A stretch of 64,000 nucleotides of DNA, taken from assembly GCA_964538505.1 (NCBI GenBank), contig CAZIDY010000002.1, positions 62,001-126,000 of the forward strand, in the 5' to 3' direction. This stretch comes from Zeimonas sp964538505 (GTDB taxonomy: Bacteria; Pseudomonadota; Gammaproteobacteria; Burkholderiales; Burkholderiaceae_E). Each line of letters opens with the position of its first letter. Position 1 is the first letter of the stretch. The notes under the pieces are model-generated. The model was not told where the DNA came from and did no database searches. It saw only the letters and a list, made by a program, of their open reading frames with translations. This document shows positions 8,110-16,358 of the stretch, one piece after another. A program made the position numbers and the translations under genes.

Positions 8110-8163
8110 GGAAACCGGGGTCAGACCACGGTTACCTGTAACCGTGGTCTGACCCCGGTTTCC
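8110..8163. repeat. REP-type palindrome, copy 2 (overlaps yggS stop)
   Basis: Perfect inverted repeat with 26-nt arms (8110-8135 and 8138-8163) and a ct loop. It is the same sequence as the 1.1-kb copy apart from the loop and outer flanks. Read on the minus strand it encodes the last residues KPGSDHGYR of the PLP-binding protein and provides its TAA stop. Confidence 0.85.
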
Positions 8164-8932
8164 TTGGCCGACTCCCAAACAACGCCGTCCCGATCCTCAC
8201 GATCGTTGCGCCTTCGGCGATGGCCGACTCGAGGTCGGCCGACATTCCCATCGAGAGCGTGTCGAAGTGGCGAGCCGCGTCTGCGGGGAGCTCGCCGCAA
8301 ATGCGTTCGTGCAGTCGGCGCAGGTCGGCGAAGCGGCTGCGTTGCAGTGCTTCGTCATCGGTGGGCTCGGGAATTGCCGTAAGCCCGCGCAACTGCAGTG
8401 AGGGCAGGGCCGCGCATGTCTGCGCGAGCGCGAGCGCGTCGTCGGGTTCCACGCCGCTCTTCGATGCCTCTCCCGATACGTTGACCTGAACGCAGACCTG
8501 CAGCGGCCCGCGCGTGCCGGGCCGCTGGTCGGCGAGGCGGCGCGCGATCTTCTCGCGGTCGACCGAATGGACCCAGTCGAAGCTCTCGGCGATCGGTCGC
8601 GTCTTGTTCGACTGGATCGGCCCGATGAAATGCCACTCGAGCGGGGCATCCCGATCGGGGTCGGCTGCGCCGGAACGTGCGCCATTGCCGCTCCCGGCCT
8701 GCGACCGCTCGTCGCGGCAGGCGGAGATCTTGTCCAGCGCCTCTTGCACGTAGTTCTCGCCGAACGCACGCTGCCCGAGCGCGGCCAGCGCCAGCACGTC
8801 GGCGGCAGGAAAGGTCTTGCTGACCGCGAGCAGCCGTACCGAGGCGGGGGGGCGCGCGGCGGCTTTGCATGCCTGCTCGATGCGGGCGAGGACGTGCTCG
8901 TAGTTTTGGTGCAACGGGGAGGGGCCGTTCAT
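8132..8932 (-). CDS. yggS: PLP homeostasis protein, YggS/PROSC family
   Basis: The 266-residue alanine-racemase-fold protein starts MNGPSPLHQNY. It has the PLP-lysine segment LLAVSKTFPAADV, the motif FGENYVQEALDK, EWHFIGPIQSNKTR, and the phosphate-binding end LSMGMSADLESAIAEGAT plus VRIGTALFG. YggS binds PLP without an enzymatic reaction and keeps vitamin B6 and amino-acid pools balanced. There are two oddities. A Gly/Ala/Asp-rich insertion of about 20 residues lies between the ALDK helix and EWHFIG. The C-terminus beyond FGSRPR is coded by a REP palindrome. It is divergent from pilT, with which it is commonly paired. Confidence 0.94.
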   Translation of the reverse strand: MNGPSPLHQNYEHVLARIEQACKAAARPPASVRLLAVSKTFPAADVLALAALGQRAFGENYVQEALDKISACRDERSQAGSGNGARSGAADPDRDAPLEWHFIGPIQSNKTRPIAESFDWVHSVDREKIARRLADQRPGTRGPLQVCVQVNVSGEASKSGVEPDDALALAQTCAALPSLQLRGLTAIPEPTDDEALQRSRFADLRRLHERICGELPADAARHFDTLSMGMSADLESAIAEGATIVRIGTALFGSRPRKPGSDHGYR

Positions 8933-9045
8933 CGTTCGGTGGACCGCCCGGGCTGCCCGCCGCTGCCGGGAAGCGGCGGGATCCCGAAGATCGGTTGCAA
9001 GAGTCAACAGCGCGAAGATAACAGCGCGACCCGCGAAGGATTCCG

Positions 9046-10089
9046 ATGGATATCGCCGAACTGCTCGCATTTGCCGTCAAGAACAAGGCGTCCGACCTGC
9101 ACCTCTCGTCCGGCCTGCCGCCGATGATCCGCGTGCACGGCGACGTGCGACGGATCAACCTGCCGCCGATGGAGCACAAGGACGTCCACGGCATGATCTA
9201 CGACATCATGAACGACTCGCAGCGCAAGGAGTACGAGGAGCACCTCGAGTGCGACTTCTCCTTCGCGATCCCGGGTCTGGCGCGCTTCCGCGTCAACGCG
9301 TTCGTGCAGCAGCGCGGTGCCGGCGCGGTGATGCGGACGATTCCGTCGAAGATCCTCACGCTCGAGGAGCTCAACGCTCCGAAGATCTTCACCGAGATCT
9401 CGATGACGCCGCGCGGCCTCGTCCTCGTCACCGGCCCGACCGGCTCGGGCAAGTCGACGACGCTGGCGGCGATGATCAATCACATCAACGAGAACGTCTA
9501 CGGGCACATCCTCACCGTCGAGGATCCGATCGAATTCGTGCACGAGTCGAAGCGCTGCCTGATCAACCAGCGCGAGGTCGGACCGATGACGCTGTCGTTC
9601 AACAACGCGCTGCGCTCGGCGCTGCGCGAGGACCCCGACATCATTCTGGTCGGCGAGCTGCGCGACCTGGAGACGATCCGCCTCGCACTGACGGCGGCCG
9701 AGACCGGCCACCTGGTGTTCGGCACGCTGCACACGTCTTCGGCGGCCAAGACGATCGACCGGGTGATCGACGTGTTCCCGGCGGCCGAGAAGGACATGGT
9801 GCGTTCGATGCTTTCGGAGTCGCTGCGTGCGGTGATCTCGCAGTCGCTGCTGAAGACGAAGGACGGCAACGGTCGCGTCGCCGCGCACGAGATCATGCTC
9901 GGCACGCCCGCGATCCGGAACCTGATCCGCGAAGCGAAGGTTGCCCAGATGAATTCGGCGATCCAGACCAGCGGCTCGCTCGGCATGCAGACGCTCGACC
10001 AATGCCTCGCCGATCTCGTCCGGCGCAACACGATCTCGATGGCCGAAGCACGCTCGGTCGCGACGGTGAAAGACAACTTCCCGGGCTGA
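9046..10089 (+). CDS. pilT: Type IV pilus retraction ATPase PilT
   Basis: The 347-residue secretion-superfamily ATPase has Walker A GPTGSGKSTTLAA (about residue 129), an Asp box, Walker B IILVGELRDLETIRLAL, the His box TGHLVFGTLHT, and the C-terminal AIRNLIRE motif diagnostic of retraction ATPases. It powers pilus disassembly for twitching and DNA uptake. pilU follows after 5 bp. The pilus structural genes are not in the window. The ComEA-like gene at 3.7 kb would fit natural competence. Confidence 0.98.
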   Translation: MDIAELLAFAVKNKASDLHLSSGLPPMIRVHGDVRRINLPPMEHKDVHGMIYDIMNDSQRKEYEEHLECDFSFAIPGLARFRVNAFVQQRGAGAVMRTIPSKILTLEELNAPKIFTEISMTPRGLVLVTGPTGSGKSTTLAAMINHINENVYGHILTVEDPIEFVHESKRCLINQREVGPMTLSFNNALRSALREDPDIILVGELRDLETIRLALTAAETGHLVFGTLHTSSAAKTIDRVIDVFPAAEKDMVRSMLSESLRAVISQSLLKTKDGNGRVAAHEIMLGTPAIRNLIREAKVAQMNSAIQTSGSLGMQTLDQCLADLVRRNTISMAEARSVATVKDNFPG

Positions 10090-10094
10090 CGAGA

Positions 10095-11228
10095 ATGGAA
10101 CGCGAACAAGCCGCCAAATTCCTGCACGACCTGCTCAAGCTGATGCTCACGCGCAACGGCTCGGACCTGTTCCTGACCGCCGACTTCCCGCCGGCGTTCA
10201 AGATCGACGGCCGCGTGCAGCCGGTGTCGGGCACGCCGCTGGCGCCGCAGCACACGGTGGAGCTCGCGCGGGCGGTGATGAACGACAAGCAGGCGGCCGA
10301 GTTCGAGGCGCACAAGGAGGTGAACTTCGCGATCAGCCCGGGCGGCATCGGGCGCTTTCGCGTCAACGCCTTCATGCAGCAGAACCGCGTCGGCATCGTG
10401 CTGCGGACGATCAACACCGAGATCCCGACCTTCGAGCAGCTGCAGCTGCCGTCGCTGCTCAAGGAGCTCGCGCTCACCAAGCGCGGGCTGACGATCGTCG
10501 TCGGCGCGACCGGCTCGGGCAAGTCGAACACGTTGGCGGCGCTGATCGGCCATCGCAACGAGATGTCGCACGGCCACATCGTGACGATCGAGGACCCGGT
10601 CGAGTTCGTGCATCCGCACCGCAACTGCATCGTCACGCACCGCGAGGTCGGCGTCGACACCGAGAGCTGGGAGATCGCGCTGAAGAACACGTTGCGGCAG
10701 GCGCCCGACGTGATCATGATCGGCGAGATCCGCGACCGCGAGACGATGGAGCACGCGGTGGCCTTTGCCGAGACGGGTCACCTGTGCCTGGCGACGCTGC
10801 ACTCGAACAGCGCGAACCAGGCGCTCGACAGGATCATCAACTTCTTCCCGGAAGAGCGGCGCGCGCAGCTGCTGATGGACCTGTCGCTGAACCTGAAGTC
10901 GATCATCTCGCAGCGCCTGATTCCGTCGCTCACGGGCAAGGGGCGCGTGCCGGCCGTCGAGATCATGCTGAACTCGCCGCTGGTCGCCGACCTGATCTAC
11001 AAGGGCGACGTCGGCGGAATCAAGGAGATCATGAAGAAGAGCCGCGAGCTCGGGATGCAGACCTTCGACCAGGCGCTGTTCGATCTCTTCGAGCAGGGGC
11101 GCATCAGCTACGACGATGCATTGCGCAACGCCGATTCGGTGAACGATCTGCGGCTGAACATCAAGCTCAACAGCCAGCGCTCGGAGCGCGACCTGGCGCG
11201 CAACACCGAGCACCTCGGCATCGTCTGA
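10095..11228 (+). CDS. pilU: Type IV pilus ATPase PilU
   Basis: The 377-residue PilT paralogue starts MEREQAAKFLHDLLKLML. It has the P-loop GATGSGKSNTLAAL, the Walker B region VIMIGEIRDRETMEHA, the His box TGHLCLATLHSNSANQALDR and a PilU-type C-terminus. PilU assists PilT in retraction under load. It is translated 5 bp after pilT and is surely co-transcribed. The stretch from the stop to the convergent infA is short and shows nothing further. Confidence 0.96.
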   Translation: MEREQAAKFLHDLLKLMLTRNGSDLFLTADFPPAFKIDGRVQPVSGTPLAPQHTVELARAVMNDKQAAEFEAHKEVNFAISPGGIGRFRVNAFMQQNRVGIVLRTINTEIPTFEQLQLPSLLKELALTKRGLTIVVGATGSGKSNTLAALIGHRNEMSHGHIVTIEDPVEFVHPHRNCIVTHREVGVDTESWEIALKNTLRQAPDVIMIGEIRDRETMEHAVAFAETGHLCLATLHSNSANQALDRIINFFPEERRAQLLMDLSLNLKSIISQRLIPSLTGKGRVPAVEIMLNSPLVADLIYKGDVGGIKEIMKKSRELGMQTFDQALFDLFEQGRISYDDALRNADSVNDLRLNIKLNSQRSERDLARNTEHLGIV

Positions 11229-11276
11229 GCACGCGTCGCCGAGGCCGTCGTTCGCCGAGGCGGTACCCGATTCGCG

Positions 11277-11498
11277 TCAGTCCTTGTGACGGAAGCGGAT
11301 GCGACCCTTGGTGAGGTCGTAGGGCGACAGCTCCATCGTGACGCGGTCGCCGGGAAGCACGCGGATGCGGTGCTTCTTCATCTTGCCGGCGGCGTAGGCC
11401 GACACTTCGACGCCGTTGTTCAGCGTGACCCGATAGCGCGTATCGGGCAGCACTTCGGCAACGATGCCTTCCATTTCGATCAGTTCTTCCTTGGCCAT
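11277..11498 (-). CDS. infA: Translation initiation factor IF-1
   Basis: The 73-residue OB-fold protein, MAKEELIEMEGIVAEVLP to KGRIRFRHKD, matches the full length of IF-1. GGAG precedes the ATG. A longer upstream in-frame extension is Pro/Arg-rich and is rejected. IF-1 occupies the ribosomal A site during initiation. It stands alone, away from the ribosomal protein operons; betaproteobacteria often have such an extra or relocated infA. Confidence 0.95.
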   Translation of the reverse strand: MAKEELIEMEGIVAEVLPDTRYRVTLNNGVEVSAYAAGKMKKHRIRVLPGDRVTMELSPYDLTKGRIRFRHKD

Positions 11499-11831
11499 TG
11501 CGGGCTCCTGTTGCTGCGCCCCGGAGAACGCGGGACCGGCCGTGCGAACCGGGCTCGGGCTCCGGTTCGCGGTACTTCGACCGGTATAGGACTCGGGTAC
11601 GGCAATTCTCGTGCCGGGCGGCAGTCCGCGAACGGCACACGGGCGAGGTGCGTGGTTTTGCGACGCCCGGAACTCGCGCCCCATCCGGGTGGGCGCGCCC
11701 GATGGCTCCGGTTGCCGACCGGGGGCCGACGCTGGAGCGCTGTTCAAGCTAAACAGTTGATTATACGTGAGAAGCGCTGGTTCCGCTGGCTTCGTTTGCG
11801 TCGTCGAAGTCGATCGTCTATAACGCCCTGC
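11499..11831. other. Intergenic region between divergent infA and the DUF481 gene
   Basis: About 333 bp without a gene. It holds a short hairpin (gcgaaccg / cggttcgc, near 11544-11570). A perfect TATAAT on the minus strand (11760-11765) could serve infA, though no good -35 box is at the right distance. A plus-strand pair TTGCGT (11796) and TATAAC (11819) with 17-bp spacing lies so close to the downstream ATG that the transcript would be almost leaderless. The AT-rich island at 11750-11770 is conspicuous in this GC background. Confidence 0.45.
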
Positions 11832-12986
11832 ATGTCGTTTTCGGGGTACCTGCGTCGTCTGTCGCGAGGCGTCGTTCGCCTGATTCGCGCGCAGGGTTCC
11901 GCCCGGGCCGCGGCAGCGTTCGCCTGCGTCGTTGCCATGGGCGCGTCAAGCGCCGACACGGTGTACCTGCACAACGGTGACCGACTCACCGGGCGTATCC
12001 TGCACCTGACGCCCGACGCGCTTACGCTCGAGACGACCTGGGCGGGCGAGATGGACATCCGGCGCCTGGAGATCCGTGCGATCGAGACCGACAAGCCCGT
12101 CCTCGTGATGCGCGAGCGCAGCGACCGGACCGAATGGGTGGAGATCGCTCCTGGCGATCCGGGGCGGCTGCTCGTTACGGAGATCCCGCCGGAAGAAGTG
12201 TTCCGGCCGGTGCCCATCGAAGGCGATGCACCCGCAGACGCGACGGAGCCGCCGCCGCAGAGAACGCCGCTCGATGTCGCATCGCGCTCGATCCGCTACA
12301 TCAACCCGACGCCCCAGGAGAGCGGCGAGGGCGTGTCGCGCGACGGGCGCGTTACCGTGTCGGGCGCGGTGCTGCGCGGCAACAGCGAGGGCGAGCGCCT
12401 CTACATCGAGTCGGACTTCAACACGAGCGCGCGCGACTGGCGCTATTCGCTCGGCCTGAAAGCGCGACGCGAGCGCGATCACGGGAACCTCGTCTCGTCG
12501 AACTGGCTGCTCACCGGCAACTACGACCGCTTCCTCTCCGGCACGGCGCGTTTTCGCTATCTGCGCGCCTCGCTCGAGGAAGACCGCTTTCGCGACATCG
12601 ACCTGCGCAGCACGGTCGGCGCCGGCCTCGGCATGCAATTGCTGTCGACCGACCGCACGCAGTTGTCGTTGCGCGGCGGCCTCGACCTTGTCGATCTGCG
12701 GCGAAACGAGCAGCCCGACGAGATCTTTCCCGCGCTCGGCTGGGGCGTGAACTACACGCATCGCGTCCCATGGTTCTCGGCCGAGCTTTTCCACGATCAT
12801 GCGGGTTACTGGAACCTCGAGGACTTCGGCCAGGTGACCATGCGCAGTCGCAGCGGCATCCGCGTGCCATTCATCTCGGGCCTGACGGCGTCGTTGCAAC
12901 TGAATCTGGACTGGGAAGGCGAGCCGACGGAGGGGCGCCGTGCGACCGACGCCAGCTGGTTGATCGGGCTCGGCTATGAATGGTGA
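11832..12986 (+). CDS. DUF481 family outer-membrane beta-barrel protein
   Basis: The 384-residue exported protein has an N-terminal hydrophobic signal (AAAAFACVVAMGASSA, about residues 26-41). A small beta domain follows (DTVYLHNGDRLTGRILHL), resembling the SH3-like segment often placed before DUF481. The rest alternates aromatic and charged residues like an outer-membrane barrel, and it ends in tryptophan (GLGYEW), as outer-membrane barrels often end in an aromatic residue. Function is unknown; DUF481 proteins are salt- or stress-linked porin-like proteins. Its stop overlaps the start of the NlpE-like lipoprotein by 11 bp. Confidence 0.8.
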   Translation: MSFSGYLRRLSRGVVRLIRAQGSARAAAAFACVVAMGASSADTVYLHNGDRLTGRILHLTPDALTLETTWAGEMDIRRLEIRAIETDKPVLVMRERSDRTEWVEIAPGDPGRLLVTEIPPEEVFRPVPIEGDAPADATEPPPQRTPLDVASRSIRYINPTPQESGEGVSRDGRVTVSGAVLRGNSEGERLYIESDFNTSARDWRYSLGLKARRERDHGNLVSSNWLLTGNYDRFLSGTARFRYLRASLEEDRFRDIDLRSTVGAGLGMQLLSTDRTQLSLRGGLDLVDLRRNEQPDEIFPALGWGVNYTHRVPWFSAELFHDHAGYWNLEDFGQVTMRSRSGIRVPFISGLTASLQLNLDWEGEPTEGRRATDASWLIGLGYEW

Positions 12987-13791
12987 TTCGAAGCTTCGAT
13001 CTGCGATGCGCGGGGCCGTGCGGGTGGCGGCCGTTGCGCTCGCGAGCTTCCTGCTGTCGGCATGCAGGACGCCGGGCTTGGAGGGCTCACTGCCGGAGGC
13101 CGCGCGCTCGACGGACCCGCGTTCGGTCGCGCACGCTGCTGAAGCCTCTTCGGCAGAGCCTTATCCCGGCGCGCGCAGCTACTCGGGCACCTATTCGTGC
13201 GAAGGCTGCATCGAGCGCCGGCTGACGGTGACGATCTTCGCCGACGGCAGCTATCGGCTGCGCGAAGTGCCGGCGGTGGGGCTGGCGATTCACGAGCAGG
13301 GTCGCTGGTCGGCGTCGTCGGCCGACCCGGATCGGATCGTGCTCGAATCGTCGCAGGGGATGCGCGTGCTGCGCCGAAGCGCGCCGGACGAGCTGACGCT
13401 CGTCGATCCCGAGGGGCGCGAGCTGCATGGACTCATCGGCGGTGTATTGGCTCGATTGCCGGAGGTCGACCCGCTGCGGTTCTCCGAGCGCTTCGTCGGT
13501 ATGTACCGTCGCGCCGGTGTGCAACGCGCGCTGGTCGACTGCGCGACCGGGGCGACGCTTCCGGTGATCGAAAGCGGCGACTCCCGAAATTCGCCGCAGT
13601 CTGCGCTCGACGCGGCATGGGCCGAGCTGGCTCCGCGCGACGACGAGACCGTGCTGGTCGTCGTGCGCGCGCATCGCGTCGCGCTCCCGCTGCGGGACGC
13701 GGGGACGGGCGGTGAAGCGATCGTCGTCGACGCCTTCGAGCGGGCGACGCGCAACGGTCGCTGTGACGAGCTTCCGGCGCCGGGTCGATGA
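12976..13791 (+). CDS. NlpE-like lipoprotein (copper/envelope stress sensor family)
   Basis: The 271-residue protein has a lipoprotein signal with lipobox LLSAC (Cys about 30). After a linker comes the segment YSGTYSCEGCIERRLTVTIF with a CxxC pair (about residues 75-78), which matches the N-terminal beta-barrel of NlpE. NlpE is an outer-membrane lipoprotein sensing surface contact and copper through Cpx in E. coli. The C-terminal half has no domain I recognise. It overlaps the DUF481 gene upstream and the DUF423 gene downstream, an envelope operon. Confidence 0.75.
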   Translation: MNGDSKLRSAMRGAVRVAAVALASFLLSACRTPGLEGSLPEAARSTDPRSVAHAAEASSAEPYPGARSYSGTYSCEGCIERRLTVTIFADGSYRLREVPAVGLAIHEQGRWSASSADPDRIVLESSQGMRVLRRSAPDELTLVDPEGRELHGLIGGVLARLPEVDPLRFSERFVGMYRRAGVQRALVDCATGATLPVIESGDSRNSPQSALDAAWAELAPRDDETVLVVVRAHRVALPLRDAGTGGEAIVVDAFERATRNGRCDELPAPGR

Positions 13792-14207
13792 ACGCCGAGC
13801 GCAGCTTCCTCTTCATCGGCGCGCTGTCGGGGCTCGTTGCCGTTGCAGCGGGTGCCTTCGGCGCGCACGGTGCGCAGGCCTTCCTTTCTTCGCAGGCGCT
13901 CGCGATCTACGACACCGCGGTGCGCTACCAGATGCTGCACGCGGTCGCGCTGTGCATCGTTGCCTTCGTCTGCACCCGCACCGATGCCCGCGCGGCACGC
14001 GTGGCCGGCGTGCTCTTCGCGATCGGCACGCTGCTGTTCTGCGGAGCGCTGTACCTGCATTCGCTCGCCGGCCTGCGCCAGGCGGCACGCCTTGCGCCTT
14101 TCGGCGGTACGTCGTTCATCGTGGGCTGGGCGTGTCTCGCCTGGGCCGCGCTGCGCGTGGGCCGAACACCTCGAAGCCGAACAGCCGACACTCGATCGCC
14201 CCGTTGA
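13788..14207 (+). CDS. DUF423 family membrane protein (YgdD-like)
   Basis: A small integral membrane protein of 139 residues. It has the family's opening GALSGLVAVAAGAFGAHG, the motif YQMLHAVAL and the ending GGTSFIVGWACLAWAAL. About four spans are expected. Function is unknown. The ATGA overlap couples it to the lipoprotein gene. The last 25 or so residues (RTPRSRTADTRSPR) run beyond the usual end into rlmL on the other strand, a convergent coding overlap of 92 bp. Confidence 0.88.
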   Translation: MNAERSFLFIGALSGLVAVAAGAFGAHGAQAFLSSQALAIYDTAVRYQMLHAVALCIVAFVCTRTDARAARVAGVLFAIGTLLFCGALYLHSLAGLRQAARLAPFGGTSFIVGWACLAWAALRVGRTPRSRTADTRSPR

Positions 14208-15360
14208 AGAGCGGGGTTCGTCGTCGTTCCTGCATCCCGAGCTGACGCGGCAGCTGCGCATCGCTGCTCAACACCCAGACGCGCCAGCCAGCGAAGTCTT
14301 TCTTCAGCGCCGCGCCGAAAGCCTGCATCGCGGCTTCGTGCGCGGCACGCACATGCGGCGTGCCGTCGTGCGCGTGGAGTCGTTCGCCGTAGGGCGGGTT
14401 GGTAACGATCAGCCCGGCAGCATCGAAGGGTGCGTGCACACGGGCGGCGTCGCGCACCGTCCAGCTGACGGCGTCTTCCGGCAATCCGGCACGCACGAGA
14501 TTGCGTCGCGCCCGCGCGATGCCGAAGCGATCGATGTCGGACGCGGCGATGCGCACGCTATCGGGTGCGTCGGCGATGCGTTGTGCCGCGCCGCGCGCGC
14601 GTTTCGACGCGTCGGCGACGAGCCGCTTCCACAGTGCCGCATCGTGATCGATCAGCTTCTCGAAGCCGAAGCTGCGAGCCGCTCCGGGCGCGATGTCGAA
14701 GGCGCGCTGCGCAGCTTCGATCGCGATCGTCCCCGAACCGCAGAACGGGTCGTACAGCGGCAACCCGGGCGACCAGCCTGCCAGCGCGAGCAGGCCGGCG
14801 GCGAGGTTCTCCTTCAGCGGAGCGCTGCCCTTGTCGTCCGTACCTGAGCGCCAGCCACGCTTGAACAGCGGCTCGCCGCTCAGGTCCAGATAGAGCGTCG
14901 CCTCTCGGGCATCGAGATGGGCGAACACGCGTACGTCGGGCGCGCGTGTGTCGATCGACGGACGCTCGCCGAGTGCATCGCGCAGACGGTCGACGATGCC
15001 GTCCTTGATGCGCAGCGTCGCGAAGTTCAGGCTGCGCAGCGGCGAGCGCTGCGCGCTCACGTCGACGCGCAGCGTGCTGCGCGCATCGAAGAAGCGTTCC
15101 CAGTCGATGCCTTTTGCCAGGCGATAGAGATCGTCGTCTTCGCGATAGCGACGATGCCCGACTGCACGCATCACGCGGCTGGCCAGCCGCGACCACAGGT
15201 TCGCCGAATAGGCCACGGCGCGGGTGCCGCGGAACAGGACGCCGCCGCCGAGCGCGCGGCAGTCGATGGCGCCGAGCGACTGGAGCTCGGTGACGAGCGC
15301 TGCCTCGAGGCCGCGTGGACAGGCGGCGAAGAGATCGAACGCCGCGCTCGATTCGGGCAC
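14116..15360 (-). CDS. rlmL: 23S rRNA (guanine-N2) methyltransferase, RlmL-type
   Basis: The 414-residue enzyme starts FDLFAACPRGLEAALVTEL, the ferredoxin-like plus THUMP RNA-binding region. It continues to the methyltransferase fold with PLYDPFCGSGTIAIEAA (AdoMet-binding) and TNPPYGERL (catalytic NPPY). It corresponds to the RlmL half (G2445 in E. coli numbering) of the fused gammaproteobacterial RlmKL; the RlmK half is absent. hemJ lies 2 bp upstream on the same strand. The C-terminal Arg/Pro tail overlaps the convergent DUF423 gene. Confidence 0.93.
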   Translation of the reverse strand: MPESSAAFDLFAACPRGLEAALVTELQSLGAIDCRALGGGVLFRGTRAVAYSANLWSRLASRVMRAVGHRRYREDDDLYRLAKGIDWERFFDARSTLRVDVSAQRSPLRSLNFATLRIKDGIVDRLRDALGERPSIDTRAPDVRVFAHLDAREATLYLDLSGEPLFKRGWRSGTDDKGSAPLKENLAAGLLALAGWSPGLPLYDPFCGSGTIAIEAAQRAFDIAPGAARSFGFEKLIDHDAALWKRLVADASKRARGAAQRIADAPDSVRIAASDIDRFGIARARRNLVRAGLPEDAVSWTVRDAARVHAPFDAAGLIVTNPPYGERLHAHDGTPHVRAAHEAAMQAFGAALKKDFAGWRVWVLSSDAQLPRQLGMQERRRTPLFNGAIECRLFGFEVFGPRAARPRRDTPSPR

Positions 15361-15362
15361 GT

Positions 15363-15797
15363 TCAGAACGGCTTGACGATGACGAGGACGACCGCGGCGA
15401 ACAGGCCGATCACCGGAACTTCATTGAACACGCGGTACCAGCGATGCGTGTGCCGGTCGGTGCCGGCGGCCAGCGCGCGCAGCAGGCGTCCGCAGGCGAA
15501 GTGGTAGACGAGCAGCAGCGCGACGACGACGAGCTTCGCGTGCATCCAGCCGCTGCCGCGCCCGATGCCGTAGCCGAGCCACAGCCACAGGCCGAAGACG
15601 ACGGTGAGCGCCATCAGCGGCTGCATGAAGCGCCACAGCTTGCGCGCCATCGTCAGCAGTCGTTCGCGTTCGGCGCCGGGCTCGGGGACGAGTGCGAGGT
15701 TGACGAAGATGCGGGGGAGGTAGAACAGGCCGGCGAACCAGCTGGTGACGAACACCACATGCAGGGCCTTCACCCACAGGTAACCGGTGGAGCTCAT
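15363..15797 (-). CDS. hemJ: Protoporphyrinogen IX oxidase HemJ
   Basis: The 144-residue membrane protein has about four spans. It begins YLWVKALHVVFVTSWFAGLF, whose His lies in the first span, and continues FYLPRIFVNLA and MHAKLVVVALLLVYH; these are the HemJ (UPF0093) signatures. It oxidises protoporphyrinogen IX in heme synthesis in bacteria lacking HemG/HemY. The ATG at 15797 is chosen because the upstream open frame is only the repeat-encoded Arg/Pro-rich sequence of the giant hairpin, which ends 37 bp upstream of the start. Confidence 0.93.
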   Translation of the reverse strand: MSSTGYLWVKALHVVFVTSWFAGLFYLPRIFVNLALVPEPGAERERLLTMARKLWRFMQPLMALTVVFGLWLWLGYGIGRGSGWMHAKLVVVALLLVYHFACGRLLRALAAGTDRHTHRWYRVFNEVPVIGLFAAVVLVIVKPF

Positions 15798-15834
15798 CGG
15801 GGTGTCGAGGTCGATTCGGCGCTGGTGGCGTGCG

Positions 15835-16222
15835 CGACGCGGGCGCTGTGCGCGGTCGCACGGCCGTTGCCACTGCCTGTGCGGTTGCGGGTGGGCGCCG
15901 TGCGCGTGGGGCTCTGCGCCCGAGCGGCCCCGAGCGGTGGGGCCGTGCCCCTTGCACGGCGCACGGCTTCGGCCCCCGCTTCGCGGGGGCTTCCCGGCCC
16001 TACCTCGCAAACTCGCACCCGCTGCCGAAGGGCGCTGCGCGCCCGACGGCGACGGGTCCCGCGAGTTTGCTTTCGGTAGCGGCCGGCTCGCCGAGCGCCG
16101 TGCAAGGGGCACGGCCCCACCGCTCGGGGCCGCTCGGGCGCAGAGCCCCACGCGCACGGCGCCCACCCGCAACCGCACAGGCAGTGGCAACGGCCGTGCG
16201 ACCGCGCACAGCGCCCGCGTCG
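15835..16222. repeat. Giant foldback element 1A: 128-bp perfect arms around a structured core
   Basis: Arms 15835-15962 and 16095-16222 are perfect reverse complements over 128 bp; the segments compared base by base show no mismatch. The 132-nt core (15963-16094) is itself folded. It has a stem with a ttc loop (gcccccgc/gcgggggc, near 15972-15990), a gggcgc/gcgccc stem, and a nested 10-bp inverted repeat gcaaactcgc (16007-16016) / gcgagtttgc (16061-16070). The core is near-identical, in opposite orientation, to that of element 1B. The element lies between proA and hemJ. The flanks 15798-15834 and 16223-16358 hold nothing recognisable. Translations across it are low-complexity and not taken as proteins. 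Confidence 0.9.
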
Positions 16223-16358
16223 GGGCGCGCCGTTCGCCGCGTCCCCCGGCGCGTAGATGTGCTCGAGCGCAATATCGAGGGTGGGTTCTCGGCTGGCGTT
16301 ACTCGAGTTGGGAAGGCGCGCAGGCTCGTTGCATGAACCCCCAGCGTGCGCAACGGTT

